A stretch of 33,074 nt of DNA from Bacteroidota bacterium (GCA_017857395.1 JAFMDF010000071.1:1-33074), one strand, 5' to 3'; shown: positions 7,242 through 16,120, numbered from the stretch's first letter. The notes: generated by a model not told the origin, from the sequence alone. Program-made: numbers and translations.

Positions 7242-8345
7242 TTAAGTTATTTGCACTTCACCAAAGTTAATGATAAATCGCTTAAAATCTGTATCTAGTT
7301 TTGTTAAAATGTCTGACAAGCGATTTTTATGCGTATCAGTAAAGAAAATTTGCCCAAAATCTTTAGCAAAAAGCAATTCTAATAATTGAGTAACTCTTTG
7401 TTTGTCTAGTTTATCGAAAATATCATCCAAAAGCAAGATAGGAGCAATATTTTTTTTGCTTCGTAATAATTCGTATTGCGCTAGTTTTAAAGCTAAAATA
7501 AAAGATTTTGTTTGCCCTTGGGAAGCAAATTTTTTCAAAGGAAATTTCTCTATTTTAAAAGTTAAATCATCTTTGTGTATCCCAACAGTAGAGCGTTGTA
7601 AAATTAAATCTTTTGGTCGATTTTCTTTCAGGAGTGGCAAGAATTCTCCTTCATTCAAATGCGACCGATAGGTATAATTAACCGTTTCTTGTCCATTAGA
7701 AATTATTTTGTAAAATTCTTGAAAAATGGGAATAAATTGCTCACTAAAAGCTTTTCTTTTTTGGTAAATTAATTGAGCAGGGACATCCATTTGTTCGTCA
7801 AAAATAACTAATAACCCTTCATCTATTTTTCTAGTTTCTGCAAATTTCTTCAACGTTGCATTTCGCTGCTTTAGCAATCTATTATATTGAATTAGGGCAT
7901 TTAAATAGTCCGAATCAATCTGAGACAAGGTATTGTCTAAAAATTTTCGACGAACTTCACTACCTTCCAAAGCCAATTCCGAATCAAATGGAGTGATCAT
8001 CACTACTGGAAATTGACCAATATGCTCGGCTAATCTATCATAAGCCACCGCATTCAACTCCATTACTTTCTTTTCTTTGGGAATTACTTTAGCAACTATC
8101 TTATACGTTTTTCTTGCCTTTTTAAATTGCCCTTCTAACCGAAAAAACGCCGTCTCATGTTTTTTTAGATAGCTATCTCTCACTCCAAAATGGCTTTTAC
8201 ACATACATAGATAATAGACCGCATCTAATAAATTGGTCTTTCCCATTCCATTTAAGCCAACCACACAATTGACTTTCTCCGAAAAATCTACTGTTTGCGC
8301 TTCGTAATTTTTAAAGTTAGTTAGTTTTATTTTTTTTAAATACAA
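7242..8345 (-). CDS. recF: DNA replication and repair protein RecF
   Basis: RecF is an SMC-like ATPase that helps load RecA at gaps with RecO and RecR. The 367-aa product has Walker A GLNGMGKT at residues 30-37 after the typical opening KLTNFKNYE. A central helical arm follows, then the ABC-like signature region FASQGQTKSFILALKLAQ and Walker B ILLLDDIFDKLD near the end. The start is a TTG (complement of 8343-8345): an in-frame TAA lies a few codons upstream and no ATG lies between. The TTG abuts a short-unit repeat (8351-8385). dciA and pdhA follow downstream on the same strand. Confidence 0.94.
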   Translation of the reverse strand: MYLKKIKLTNFKNYEAQTVDFSEKVNCVVGLNGMGKTNLLDAVYYLCMCKSHFGVRDSYLKKHETAFFRLEGQFKKARKTYKIVAKVIPKEKKVMELNAVAYDRLAEHIGQFPVVMITPFDSELALEGSEVRRKFLDNTLSQIDSDYLNALIQYNRLLKQRNATLKKFAETRKIDEGLLVIFDEQMDVPAQLIYQKRKAFSEQFIPIFQEFYKIISNGQETVNYTYRSHLNEGEFLPLLKENRPKDLILQRSTVGIHKDDLTFKIEKFPLKKFASQGQTKSFILALKLAQYELLRSKKNIAPILLLDDIFDKLDKQRVTQLLELLFAKDFGQIFFTDTHKNRLSDILTKLDTDFKRFIINFGEVQIT

Positions 8346-8350
8346 GTTTG

Positions 8351-8385
8351 GTGATTAGTAATTAGATAATTGGTGATTAGTAAGC
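8351..8385. repeat. Heptad-like array upstream of recF
   Basis: Five units of 7 bp occur in a row (GTGATTA, GTAATTA, GATAATT, GGTGATT, AGTAAGC), with one phase slip that makes one step 8 bp. The longer word TTGGTGATTAGTAA occurs twice, 22 bp apart. A looser inverted counterpart with GACCAATC and GCCCAATT words lies at about 8397-8420. The array begins six bases upstream of the recF TTG start. Confidence 0.6.
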
Positions 8386-8482
8386 CAAATTAAAAGCGAC
8401 CAATCAAAATCGCCCAATTGTAAAGGTGGGGAGTTTTTTTTATTAAACAAAAAAAAGAAGGTTATAAAGTCTATGGGGATTT

Positions 8483-9064
8483 TTAACAACCACAAAATTC
8501 GAGCACCATTTGCTGAACATCAGGAAAAAACAAATTAAACTCTTCATTAAATAAATCAAAATCTATTTGAAGGTGACTAACCGCGTTTTTAAAATTAGAA
8601 GGAAACTTAGTCCGTTTGTCCATTCGTTCAAAGGTATATTGTAAACCTTCTGTTGTACCATATTTTTGTAGCCAATCATTAGCAATCATATTAGGAACAT
8701 ATTTTTGCATTTTTAACGGTAAGTCCAATTGTCGTTCTGTTAACAATTGATACATTCTTTGAGCAAAATCAGGCAATGTTTCTTCCGAATATCGCTCCCA
8801 ATTATGGGCTAATAAGTTATCAAAAAAAATATCAATCACCACAGGGGCATATTTGTGATGATGTGGATGCAGGCGGCGAGTACCTTGACGTACAATCGGA
8901 TGAGTATCCGTATAAGAATCAATTTTTCTATGTAAGCTTATACCTTGTTGAATACCAGAAGAAAAAGTGGCTACTTCTTTGTTCCTAATTGAATCTGCAA
9001 TAAAATTACCAATGACTAAATCTTCGTCATGGCAAGATAAAAAAAGGTGGGCTAAATAATTCAT
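8483..9064 (-). CDS. Acyl carrier protein phosphodiesterase (AcpH-like)
   Basis: AcpH-family enzymes remove the 4'-phosphopantetheine arm from holo-ACP. The 193-aa product opens with the family signature MNYLAHLFLS and DEDLVIGNFIADSI. The metal-binding-type HRKIDSYTDTHPI motif follows, then HPHHHKYAPVVIDIFFDNLLAHNW. This His/Asp pattern identifies the HD-like AcpH (DUF479) family, and the length is as expected. The gene lies between ykuK-like and recF on the same strand, with gaps of more than 100 bp each side. Substrate identity is from the family only. Confidence 0.88.
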   Translation of the reverse strand: MNYLAHLFLSCHDEDLVIGNFIADSIRNKEVATFSSGIQQGISLHRKIDSYTDTHPIVRQGTRRLHPHHHKYAPVVIDIFFDNLLAHNWERYSEETLPDFAQRMYQLLTERQLDLPLKMQKYVPNMIANDWLQKYGTTEGLQYTFERMDKRTKFPSNFKNAVSHLQIDFDLFNEEFNLFFPDVQQMVLEFCGC

Positions 9065-9190
9065 TGTTTGAGTTGCGGGTTATTCCAATTTAAATCAGAA
9101 AACGTTTACATAAAGCGCTAGTATAAGCAGTTTGTTTTAGCTCGCAAAGTAATGCTTTATTTTAAACTCTAACCCACATTTCATTCATAC

Positions 9191-9673
9191 CTACACCATT
9201 TTATCTGCACAGGAAGAACTAGCAAAAGCATGCGGTTTAGCTTTAAAAACAAAACCCATTCCTAAAATATAGCCCATTGCTTCTTTAAGTGCCACATTGG
9301 ATTGGAAATTAGGATCGGTATTAATATCTGCATGTACTTCTAATTCTACTTCATACAAATCTAGTAAATCACAAAGACTATAAGCTACTTGAACAGAATG
9401 AGAGACCTCTAGTATCATCCGTTCTTTAATAGACATGGTCTTCTCAAATTTATAATTACTGATAAACATAAAACCGCCTCTCTTTTCTCTTAGAAAAACA
9501 ATGACGGTCGCAAATTCTACCACCTTTCCTTTTACTTGAGAGTCTGTTCCAATACAAACTTTAAGTCTATATCCAGCTTCTGTTTCTTTGACAATGGTTC
9601 TTTCTACTGCTTCCAGTAATGGCTGCTCAATGGGCTGTCCATTCAAACGCCTCCAATTTAAGTTTGTGTTCAT
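9191..9673 (-). CDS. RNase H-like YkuK-family protein
   Basis: The 160-aa product has an RNase H-like core. It opens with a strand carrying CIGTDSQVKG near residue 40, where the Asp would be the first metal ligand. VEFATVIVFLREKRGGFMF follows, then a helix with KERMILEVSHSVQVA, then YEVELEVHADINTDPNFQSN with later acidic residues. The end is KPHAFASSSCADK. This matches the YkuK/DUF458 group, annotated as ribonuclease H-like. Biological substrate and pathway are not established. It is transcribed toward acpH. Confidence 0.8.
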   Translation of the reverse strand: MNTNLNWRRLNGQPIEQPLLEAVERTIVKETEAGYRLKVCIGTDSQVKGKVVEFATVIVFLREKRGGFMFISNYKFEKTMSIKERMILEVSHSVQVAYSLCDLLDLYEVELEVHADINTDPNFQSNVALKEAMGYILGMGFVFKAKPHAFASSSCADKMV

Positions 9674-10093
9674 GTTTATTTTCTTTAAAATAGGAATAAT
9701 TTATTTGGTAATTACCCCCCCTACTCCATAATTTATTAGGTATTTGCCTCAATTTAAACAATATTTTTATTTAAATCATATATTTACTAAAATTTAAACA
9801 ATCAACAACACATAAGATATTCTGATGATTTATTAACGCTCTAAAAAGCTTAGGCATTTATTTTTAGAAATACCCTTAACATCAATTAAAGCAAGAAAAA
9901 GGCTTAAAAAGTTCCAAAAGAGTTTTAAAAGAGTTTTAAAAGGAAGCAAATGATTAATCATAAATTTACAAATGAGTAAATTTATTTTTTAAAAAAAGTT
10001 AAACTATTATGAAAAAGAACTTAATAATTGAGTTGGCAGTTATATTTGCAGTAATACAGCTACAATTTCACTTTTAATTCTTACTCAAAATAG
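9674..10093. other. 420-bp AT-rich divergent intergenic region
   Basis: It lies between the divergent ykuK-like gene and dapF. It holds a perfect 11-bp tandem duplication (AAAAGAGTTTT at 9916-9926 and 9927-9937) and the dapF -7 box at 10041-10048. A 22-codon frame at 10009-10077 overlaps that promoter and is not accepted as a gene. Nothing else is recognisable. Confidence 0.6.
10041..10048 (+). promoter_or_regulatory. -7 box for dapF
   Basis: TATATTTG followed by CA is a near-ideal Bacteroidota -7 element, 46 bp before the dapF ATG. A TTG lies upstream but is closer than the usual -33 spacing. Confidence 0.55.
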
Positions 10094-10894
10094 ATGATTC
10101 CATTTTTTAAATATCAAGGCGCAGGTAACGATTTTGTGATGGTCGATAATCGAACAACTACCTACTTAACTAGAAAAGACACAAAAGCAATTAATTGGTT
10201 ATGTAATCGTAGATTTGGTATCGGCGGTGATGGTTTAATTTTATTACAAAATCATCCAGATTATGACTTTGAAATGGTCTATTTTAATGCGGACGGTACG
10301 GAAGGGTCTCTTTGTGGAAATGGCGGTCGTTGCACCGTCGCTTTTGCCAAACAGCTAGGAATTATTAACCATAAATGTACCTTTTGGGCGATTGATGGCG
10401 AACATGAAGCGACTATTAATACCGAAGGAAATTGGGTGGAATTAAAAATGGCAGACCTCGATACGGTTCATTGTAATTCAGACCATTATGTTTTAAATAC
10501 CGGCTCGCCGCATTATATAAAATACGTGGACAATGTAGGACAATTGGATGTTTTCACGGAAGGCGGAAATATTCGTAACAATGCTACTTATAAAAAAGAA
10601 GGCATCAATGTCAATTTCATTGAACCACTAGAAAATGGCTTTCATATCCGTACTTTTGAAAGAGGTGTGGAGGATGAAACCTTAGCCTGTGGAACAGGTG
10701 TTACGGCTGCTGCTATTTCTTTTGCTTTAGAACATCCTGAGAAGGCCACTACCCTATTAAAAAATGGCGGCATTCCAGCAAAAGCAGAAGGTGGTGATTT
10801 GAAAGTTCGATTTGTGCAGCATGGTACTTCTTTTGAGGATATCTGGTTGTGTGGACCTGCTACTTTCGTTTATAATGGAAAAATAAAAATTTAA
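10094..10894 (+). CDS. dapF: Diaminopimelate epimerase
   Basis: DapF converts LL- to meso-diaminopimelate for lysine and peptidoglycan synthesis by a two-cysteine mechanism. The 266-aa product has the opening FFKYQGAGNDFVMVDNR. The first catalytic cysteine is in SLCGNGGRC (Cys74). The second is in ETLACGTGVTAAA (Cys199). Both glycine-rich surrounds are intact and the length is normal. A good -7 box lies 46 bp upstream. A secreted protein gene follows after 37 bp, probably in the same transcript. Confidence 0.97.
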   Translation: MIPFFKYQGAGNDFVMVDNRTTTYLTRKDTKAINWLCNRRFGIGGDGLILLQNHPDYDFEMVYFNADGTEGSLCGNGGRCTVAFAKQLGIINHKCTFWAIDGEHEATINTEGNWVELKMADLDTVHCNSDHYVLNTGSPHYIKYVDNVGQLDVFTEGGNIRNNATYKKEGINVNFIEPLENGFHIRTFERGVEDETLACGTGVTAAAISFALEHPEKATTLLKNGGIPAKAEGGDLKVRFVQHGTSFEDIWLCGPATFVYNGKIKI

Positions 10895-10931
10895 CAAAAA
10901 TAAACACGTATCTAATTTAATAAGACAAAAA

Positions 10932-12470
10932 ATGAAAACCACTTTCCTCCTCACCAATGTTTTCTTATTTATCCAAATCGGTTTGTTCGCACAAGAAACT
11001 AACCAAGATTCAATCCTTTTCAACACCAAAAATTTAATTACAACCAAAGCGGTACTACCTTTTAGTAATCATGGATTTGTAAAAATTAAATCTGATAATT
11101 TAGAAGACCCTTCGATATTAGAGATGGAAGCTTATAATTTAAAAAATGAGCTACTCTATAAACAGACTTTATCAACCAAAAGAGAAAATGAATGGTTTGC
11201 TATAGAAGGAACTTTTGTTTGGGACAACTCTTTAGTCGTTTTGGCTTCCCTTTACCATCCTGGGCCACAAAAAAACCATTTGTTGTTGTATCAATACAGC
11301 CTTCCTAATTTGGAACTAGTCCATTCAAAAATCTTATTAAAATCTTTTGCGCCTACGGAAACTAGAATTCCTTTTTTGCATAAGTTATCTCCAAATAAAT
11401 CGCAACTAGTTATTTCTTCTTGGTCATTTAGAGGAGAAAAAGAAAATGGTAAAATTGAATTGGTGATTTATGATAAAGATTTCAATAAAATTGACAATCG
11501 AAAAAAAGTATTACCCTTCGAAAATCGGCGAATCTTTCAAGAGGAGGTGTTAATAGATAACCAAGGAAATTGCTATTATATTGGTAATAATTACGAGGGT
11601 AATTTATTTACGGAATTACGCCCGATATTGATGAAAAAATTTATCCTAGCCTTTTATGCAACCGAAAAAACGGATTCTCTTTATCGATTTCCCAAAAGCA
11701 AGATTAATTACGAACAGACTCAATTTACTATCAATTCCAAACAAGAGTTAGTTGGTTTGACTTTAAGCAAAATTGGCACTAGGGTAAATTTTGAAGGGAC
11801 TGTCCTCACAAGCATAAAACCAAGTACTAAAATATTCTCCACATACGTTCAAAAAATTGAAAAGGAGCAATTTAAAACTGCCTTTGCTAAAAATAATCCC
11901 AATTTAGCAACCCCAAAGTATTCTTTTTCTAGTGCCTATTCTTTGAAGCAAACTTTTGCTCATGAAGATAATTATTACCTAGTAGGAGAAAAATATGAGT
12001 TAAAGGGGAATTATTTTGACCCCACAGAAGGACTAACGGAAAAATACGAACTTCAAGATATATTTGTCATCAAATTAAATACAGGTGGTGTGTTTCAATG
12101 GATGAGTCGCATCCCTAAAAAACAAGAATTAGGCGGCCAACTATTGTCCTTTTTCTCCTTCAAAGCCTTTGCTAGAAAAAATCATTTATTGTTTTTATTT
12201 AACGATTCTTATGATAATCTATCGGAAGTTTCGCTTCGCAAAACCGCCAAAGCAACATATAAAAACGCTAAATTAGTCATTACTCAATTAGCACTAGAAG
12301 ATGGCACTTTTAAAAGACGTCAATTGCAAGCTTTAATAGGAAAAAAATACCTCACCCAAACGGAATATAGTTATAAAATCAACGAAAATGAACTATTTTT
12401 TTATGCCAATGGTCGTGCTGTTGGTGCTAAAAAATCTATTGTTAAAACACTAAAGTTGAAGCCAGAATAG
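10932..12470 (+). CDS. Secreted protein of unknown function
   Basis: The 512-aa product has a signal peptide (MKTTFLLTNVFLFIQIGLFAQ, about 21 residues). A long, strand-rich body follows with no transmembrane helix and no sorting domain visible. Recurrent beta-type segments such as LVVLASLYHP, KIELVIYDKDFNKID and YYLVGEKYEL suggest a propeller-like or WD-like fold, but that is inference. I do not recognise the family. It starts 37 bp after dapF on the same strand and is probably co-transcribed. It ends at the large inverted repeat at 12482-12545. Confidence 0.8.
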   Translation: MKTTFLLTNVFLFIQIGLFAQETNQDSILFNTKNLITTKAVLPFSNHGFVKIKSDNLEDPSILEMEAYNLKNELLYKQTLSTKRENEWFAIEGTFVWDNSLVVLASLYHPGPQKNHLLLYQYSLPNLELVHSKILLKSFAPTETRIPFLHKLSPNKSQLVISSWSFRGEKENGKIELVIYDKDFNKIDNRKKVLPFENRRIFQEEVLIDNQGNCYYIGNNYEGNLFTELRPILMKKFILAFYATEKTDSLYRFPKSKINYEQTQFTINSKQELVGLTLSKIGTRVNFEGTVLTSIKPSTKIFSTYVQKIEKEQFKTAFAKNNPNLATPKYSFSSAYSLKQTFAHEDNYYLVGEKYELKGNYFDPTEGLTEKYELQDIFVIKLNTGGVFQWMSRIPKKQELGGQLLSFFSFKAFARKNHLLFLFNDSYDNLSEVSLRKTAKATYKNAKLVITQLALEDGTFKRRQLQALIGKKYLTQTEYSYKINENELFFYANGRAVGAKKSIVKTLKLKPE

Positions 12471-12481
12471 TTGAGTTGCGA

Positions 12482-12545
12482 TGTTCCCATGTTGCGATGT
12501 TGCCATGTTGTCGATAGAACATGGCAACATCGCAACATGGTAACA
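12482..12545. terminator. 28-bp-stem inverted repeat between convergent genes
   Basis: The arms 12482-12509 and 12518-12545 are complementary over 28 positions with one mismatch, around an 8-nt loop. The inner 18 pairs are perfect. Each arm is built of 7-8 bp words around ATGTTGC. The right arm ends directly against the stop codon of permease A (12546). There is no long T-run, so termination would rest on the stem. It probably ends both convergent transcripts and belongs to the short-unit repeat family. Confidence 0.75.
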
Positions 12546-14930
12546 TTATTCCGTCTTCAAAGCCTTTACAGGATTCTCACTTGACACTTTAATCGACTGA
12601 TAGCTAACAGTTAGAATAGCCAGCGTCAAGGAACTTAGAATAGCAATAACAAAGGGTAAAAGATTAATATTCGTTCTAAAAGCAAAATCCGTTAACCAAA
12701 CATCTACCAGCCAATAACCGATAGGTAAGGCAATCAAACCTCCAATAAACACCAACTTTACAAAATCTTTAATCAATAAATTAATCAGATTAGCAACCGA
12801 AGCCCCTAGTACTTTCCGTACGCCAATCTCCTTAGTTCTTTGTTCTGCCATAAAGGAAGCCAATCCAAATAAGCCTAAGATTGAAATAAAAATGGCTAAA
12901 GTAGTTGCATAAAATATAGTCGTCCCAAACATTTTCTGTCGAGCATATTGTCTTTCGAAAGTTTTATCCAAAAAAGTCATTTCTACAGGGTATGCTGGTT
13001 CAATCGCTGCCCATTGTTTTTCGATTGCGGAAAGTGTTTGAGGTATATCTTCCCCACCAATTCTTAAGGACACATAATTAGCCCCCCATTGAGGTCGGTA
13101 AACCATAAAAGTTGGACTAATTTTAGCTTGTACTCCTTGCATGTGGAAGTCTTTTACAACGCCAACCACTTTTCCATATTCCGTTTGCCCAAATAGCTTA
13201 ATCCGCGTATTTAATGGGTCTTCGGTTAATTTATAATACGCCAAAAAAGCTTCATTAACTACTACCGCATTACTTGAATCATTTGGAAATTCATCAGACA
13301 AAAATCGGCCTGCCGCTAATTCTAATTCTAAAGTCTTATCAAAATCAGGGCTTAGCCACATCATATCTGCTCCTTGCATTCCAGTTAATCCCTCAATTTC
13401 AATAGACATACTATTTGGTGGTTCGCCTGGAATATGAGAAGAAGTCGTGGCAGAAACTACCCCAGGAATAGTTAAAAAACTACTCTTTCTAGCTTGAAAG
13501 GTCTGAGCAGAAGCAAATTCGTTGACTCGAAGATTAACGACTTGCGTTCCCTCAAAGCCTAAATCTTGCTTTTGCATGTATTCCACCTGCTGAAAGACAA
13601 ACAACATAAAAATTATTAAAACGATGGAAATCGAAAACTGCGTAACCACTAAAGTTTGTCGAAAAGTTTGTCCACCCTTTATTTTTAAGACATTTCCTTT
13701 GAGGACTTTGACGGGTTTATAAGCAGATAAAACAAAAGCTGGATAAATCCCCGCTAACACACCAATTCCTAAGCCAATTCCAATAAAAGGCAAGATAAGT
13801 GCTAATCCGTTTCCAGTTAAAAACTGTAGGGTTCGTCCTGTAATTTGATTAAAAATAGGTAACATAGCCTCGGCTAAAACTAATCCTACAGCTAAAGCGA
13901 CCAAAGATTGCACGACTGATTCTGATAAAAATTGGCTAACTAATTGTCCCCGATTGGCACCAGACACCTTCCGCATTCCTACTTCTTTTGCTCTCCCAGA
14001 TGCTTTGGCAGTTGCCAAATTCATATAATTGATAGCGGCAATTAATAAAACAATGAAAGCTATGAGTCCAAATATTTTAAGGTTTTGAATATCTCCACTC
14101 CTATCAATACCTCCCCCAAATCCTTTGGAGTATAAATGAATATCCCTTAATGGCTGAAATTTCCAAGTTCCCAATTGATTGACATCTGCCACTTGATTAT
14201 TATTCTTCCAAGCGTCAACAATCAAAGGGATTATCTGAGCTTGGGTTTTAGTAGCAATTTCCTCAATTGGCGTGTTTTTGTTTTTTAGTATATAAGTCGA
14301 TAAGCCATAATTCAACCATGTATCCCAATTTTCTTCTTCTAAACGAAGGTACACTTCAAAATCTAAATGGGTTCTATCCGTTATTTCTTTTAACACCCCT
14401 GTAATATGTGTTTCTTTATCTCCATTTACTTTTAGGGTTTGCCCAATAGGGTTCTCTTCTCCAAAAAATCTTTTGGCTACTTTTTCAGAAATCACCAATC
14501 CGTTTTGGTCATTCAAGGCAGTCGCCGCATCTCCATGCAAAAAAGGAAAACTAAAGACCTGAAAAAAAGAATCATCTACAAATCCTACTTTATCCAAGTA
14601 AACGTTTTTGTCTCCTTTTGTAAATAAAACTCTATCTCCTTCATATACTTTAGTTGCTTTTTCGACGCCAGGAATTTGTGTAACCAAAGTTTTTGCCAAC
14701 GGTCCAGTTGTACCAGCCCATCCGCCAGGCCCTTGCCCAAAGCTGCGATAAGAACGATAAATGTTATCACTATGAGGCAACCATTTATCGTATTCCCACT
14801 CACTTTTGATATAGACAATAGATAAAATAGCCACCATAAATCCGATCGCTAAACCAAAAATATTAATGGTGGTATGTAATTTATCTTTGCTTAAATTACG
14901 CAATGCAATTTTTAAATAATTCTTAAACAT
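12546..14930 (-). CDS. MacB/FtsX-like ABC transporter permease (permease A)
   Basis: The 794-aa inner-membrane protein has a duplicated layout. An N-terminal TM helix (INIFGLAIGFMVAILSIVYI) leads to an extracytoplasmic MacB-PCD-like domain. An FtsX domain follows with helices around residues 280-440 and the conserved GRAKEVGMRKVSGANRGQLVSQFLSES. A second extracytoplasmic domain and a second FtsX domain carry EQRTKEIGVRKVLGASVANL. It has no ATPase domain and would need one such as the LolD-type protein at 19824-20510. Its promoter region has a sigma-54-like element (14973-14988) and tandem palindromes (15052-15088). The substrate is unknown; antibiotic-peptide or envelope-stress export is typical for such systems. 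Confidence 0.92.
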   Translation of the reverse strand: MFKNYLKIALRNLSKDKLHTTINIFGLAIGFMVAILSIVYIKSEWEYDKWLPHSDNIYRSYRSFGQGPGGWAGTTGPLAKTLVTQIPGVEKATKVYEGDRVLFTKGDKNVYLDKVGFVDDSFFQVFSFPFLHGDAATALNDQNGLVISEKVAKRFFGEENPIGQTLKVNGDKETHITGVLKEITDRTHLDFEVYLRLEEENWDTWLNYGLSTYILKNKNTPIEEIATKTQAQIIPLIVDAWKNNNQVADVNQLGTWKFQPLRDIHLYSKGFGGGIDRSGDIQNLKIFGLIAFIVLLIAAINYMNLATAKASGRAKEVGMRKVSGANRGQLVSQFLSESVVQSLVALAVGLVLAEAMLPIFNQITGRTLQFLTGNGLALILPFIGIGLGIGVLAGIYPAFVLSAYKPVKVLKGNVLKIKGGQTFRQTLVVTQFSISIVLIIFMLFVFQQVEYMQKQDLGFEGTQVVNLRVNEFASAQTFQARKSSFLTIPGVVSATTSSHIPGEPPNSMSIEIEGLTGMQGADMMWLSPDFDKTLELELAAGRFLSDEFPNDSSNAVVVNEAFLAYYKLTEDPLNTRIKLFGQTEYGKVVGVVKDFHMQGVQAKISPTFMVYRPQWGANYVSLRIGGEDIPQTLSAIEKQWAAIEPAYPVEMTFLDKTFERQYARQKMFGTTIFYATTLAIFISILGLFGLASFMAEQRTKEIGVRKVLGASVANLINLLIKDFVKLVFIGGLIALPIGYWLVDVWLTDFAFRTNINLLPFVIAILSSLTLAILTVSYQSIKVSSENPVKALKTE

Positions 14931-14972
14931 AATCTATCTTTAATGTTGGGTGATTTCTTACAAGGTAAACTT

Positions 14973-14988
14973 TACCAATGTAATGCCA
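14973..14988 (-). promoter_or_regulatory. Putative sigma-54 promoter of permease A
   Basis: On the minus strand TGGCATTACATTGGTA, preceded by TT, resembles the -24/-12 consensus TGGCAC-N5-TTGCW. The -24 half is strong and the -12 half is weak. The predicted start of transcription is about 30 bp before the ATG at 14930. Support comes from the same TTTGGCAY element before hlyD with matching spacing to paired palindromes. Confidence 0.55.
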
Positions 14989-15051
14989 AACAATTAAGTT
15001 ACTGATTATTAATTATTTATGAAATTATTTTTAAATTTTGATGGATTTTTT

Positions 15052-15088
15052 TGTCCGAAAGTGGACGTTAAGTGTTCGGTCTTGGACG
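15052..15088. promoter_or_regulatory. Tandem 16-bp operators upstream of permease A
   Basis: TGTCCGAAAGTGGACG (15052-15067) and TGTTCGGTCTTGGACG (15073-15088) both fit the pattern TGTCC-N6-GGACA, with one and two mismatches. Their centres are 21 bp apart, two helical turns. They lie 73 and 94 bp upstream of the -24 element. This is the usual layout of enhancer sites for an NtrC-type activator. A matching pair lies at 21993-22029. Confidence 0.7.
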
Positions 15089-15098
15089 ACCTTAGCTG

Positions 15099-15126
15099 GC
15101 GATTAGTTGATTGGTGACTGGTTAGA
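15099..15126. repeat. Four-unit heptad array
   Basis: Four 7-bp words run in register (GCGATTA, GTTGATT, GGTGACT, GGTTAGA), just upstream of the operator pair and before the DUF4097 terminator. Units are degenerate, so this is a weaker member of the family. Confidence 0.45.
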
Positions 15127-15139
15127 TCGGTATATGAAA

Positions 15140-15172
15140 AGAGCTTCCAGAACTTGGAGTTCTGGAAGCTCT
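15140..15172 (-). terminator. Terminator of the DUF4097-type gene
   Basis: A perfect 15-bp stem (15140-15154 with 15158-15172) has a 3-nt loop and a GC-rich core. On the minus strand it is followed by TTTTC. It lies 52 bp past the stop of the DUF4097 gene. Confidence 0.85.
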
Positions 15173-15223
15173 AAAAATTTCAAAATAGAATCAAGTAACG
15201 ACGCTCTCCCATCTTCAAAATCG

Positions 15224-16120
15224 CTAAGATTTCACTTTAGCAGTTCCTGTTCCTGTAGAAATTTCTAAATCATACATCGCCTTTCCAATTTTGGCGGCTT
15301 TTTCAATATGGCCATTATTTCTATTGCCTATTCTTTGTTCAGAATCAAAATCAAATGGTGCGACAATCCGTCCAGAATTAATCCCACATTTCATTTCAAA
15401 ATCTCCTTCTATTTTATTACCTGCAAAATCTAAAATAGCATCGCCCGTCCCAGAATTTAAGGCTAAGTCTGCTTCAATTTCTCCACTAATGATAAACTCA
15501 ACATCCCCTGTTCCTGAATTTAAAGTCGTATTACCCGTAGGTTTTACGCTTCTAAATTCGACATTGCCTGTTCCTGAATTCGCATCAAATTTTCCTTCTG
15601 AATTCGTTACTCGTACATAACTAGTACCAGAATTTAAATCAAATTTTCCTTTAGCATTATCAATTTCCAATCCGCCTGTACCAGAATTAATATCAAACCT
15701 GCCCTCCATATCCTCTACTGAAATATCACCCGTTCCAGAATTTGCATCCAAATCCGCTTTTACTCCTGAAATAGCTAAATCTCCTGTTCCACTATTCACA
15801 TCTAAATCCAAATTATCTGGCACCATCAACACCCAATTAGAAGCATTTCCACCAACATTATTTCGCGTTTTCTTTTCTTTAATCGTTAAAGTCTTCCCAT
15901 CATAATCGACGTCGACTTTAATCTTATCGGCATTCCATTCTCCTTTTACTTGTACTTCACTAGTATTTCCTTTCTTAATAGTAATATCTCCAGTTAGACT
16001 ACTAATCTCTAAGAATTCTACGTTTTTATAAGATTTGTCTAAATTTTGTGCAAAAATTAAGGTAGGTAAAGCAGCAAATAAGAAAGCAAATAGGGTCAAT
16101 TGGTTTAATACCTTTTTCAT
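15224..16120 (-). CDS. DUF4097-type adhesin-like secreted protein
   Basis: The 298-aa product has a signal peptide (to about residue 25, FLFAALPTLIFAQ). Its body is a short-period repeat that would form a beta-helix or stacked sheet. The NSGTG/NSGTS motif occurs seven times at roughly 20-residue spacing (DLDVNSGTGDLAISG, DLDANSGTGDISVED, RFDINSGTGGLEIDN and so on), then a degenerate end. DUF4097 proteins are called putative adhesins and often lie near ECF sigma or anti-sigma genes, but none is seen here. The gene sits between the two FtsX-like permeases and has its own terminator, so it is probably separately transcribed. Confidence 0.85.
   Translation of the reverse strand: MKKVLNQLTLFAFLFAALPTLIFAQNLDKSYKNVEFLEISSLTGDITIKKGNTSEVQVKGEWNADKIKVDVDYDGKTLTIKEKKTRNNVGGNASNWVLMVPDNLDLDVNSGTGDLAISGVKADLDANSGTGDISVEDMEGRFDINSGTGGLEIDNAKGKFDLNSGTSYVRVTNSEGKFDANSGTGNVEFRSVKPTGNTTLNSGTGDVEFIISGEIEADLALNSGTGDAILDFAGNKIEGDFEMKCGINSGRIVAPFDFDSEQRIGNRNNGHIEKAAKIGKAMYDLEISTGTGTAKVKS

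Noticed and set aside
10009-10077. 22-codon hydrophobic micro-ORF upstream of dapF
   Set aside because: It overlaps the best dapF -7 box (10041-10048), so the dapF transcript would start inside it. Nothing else supports translation.
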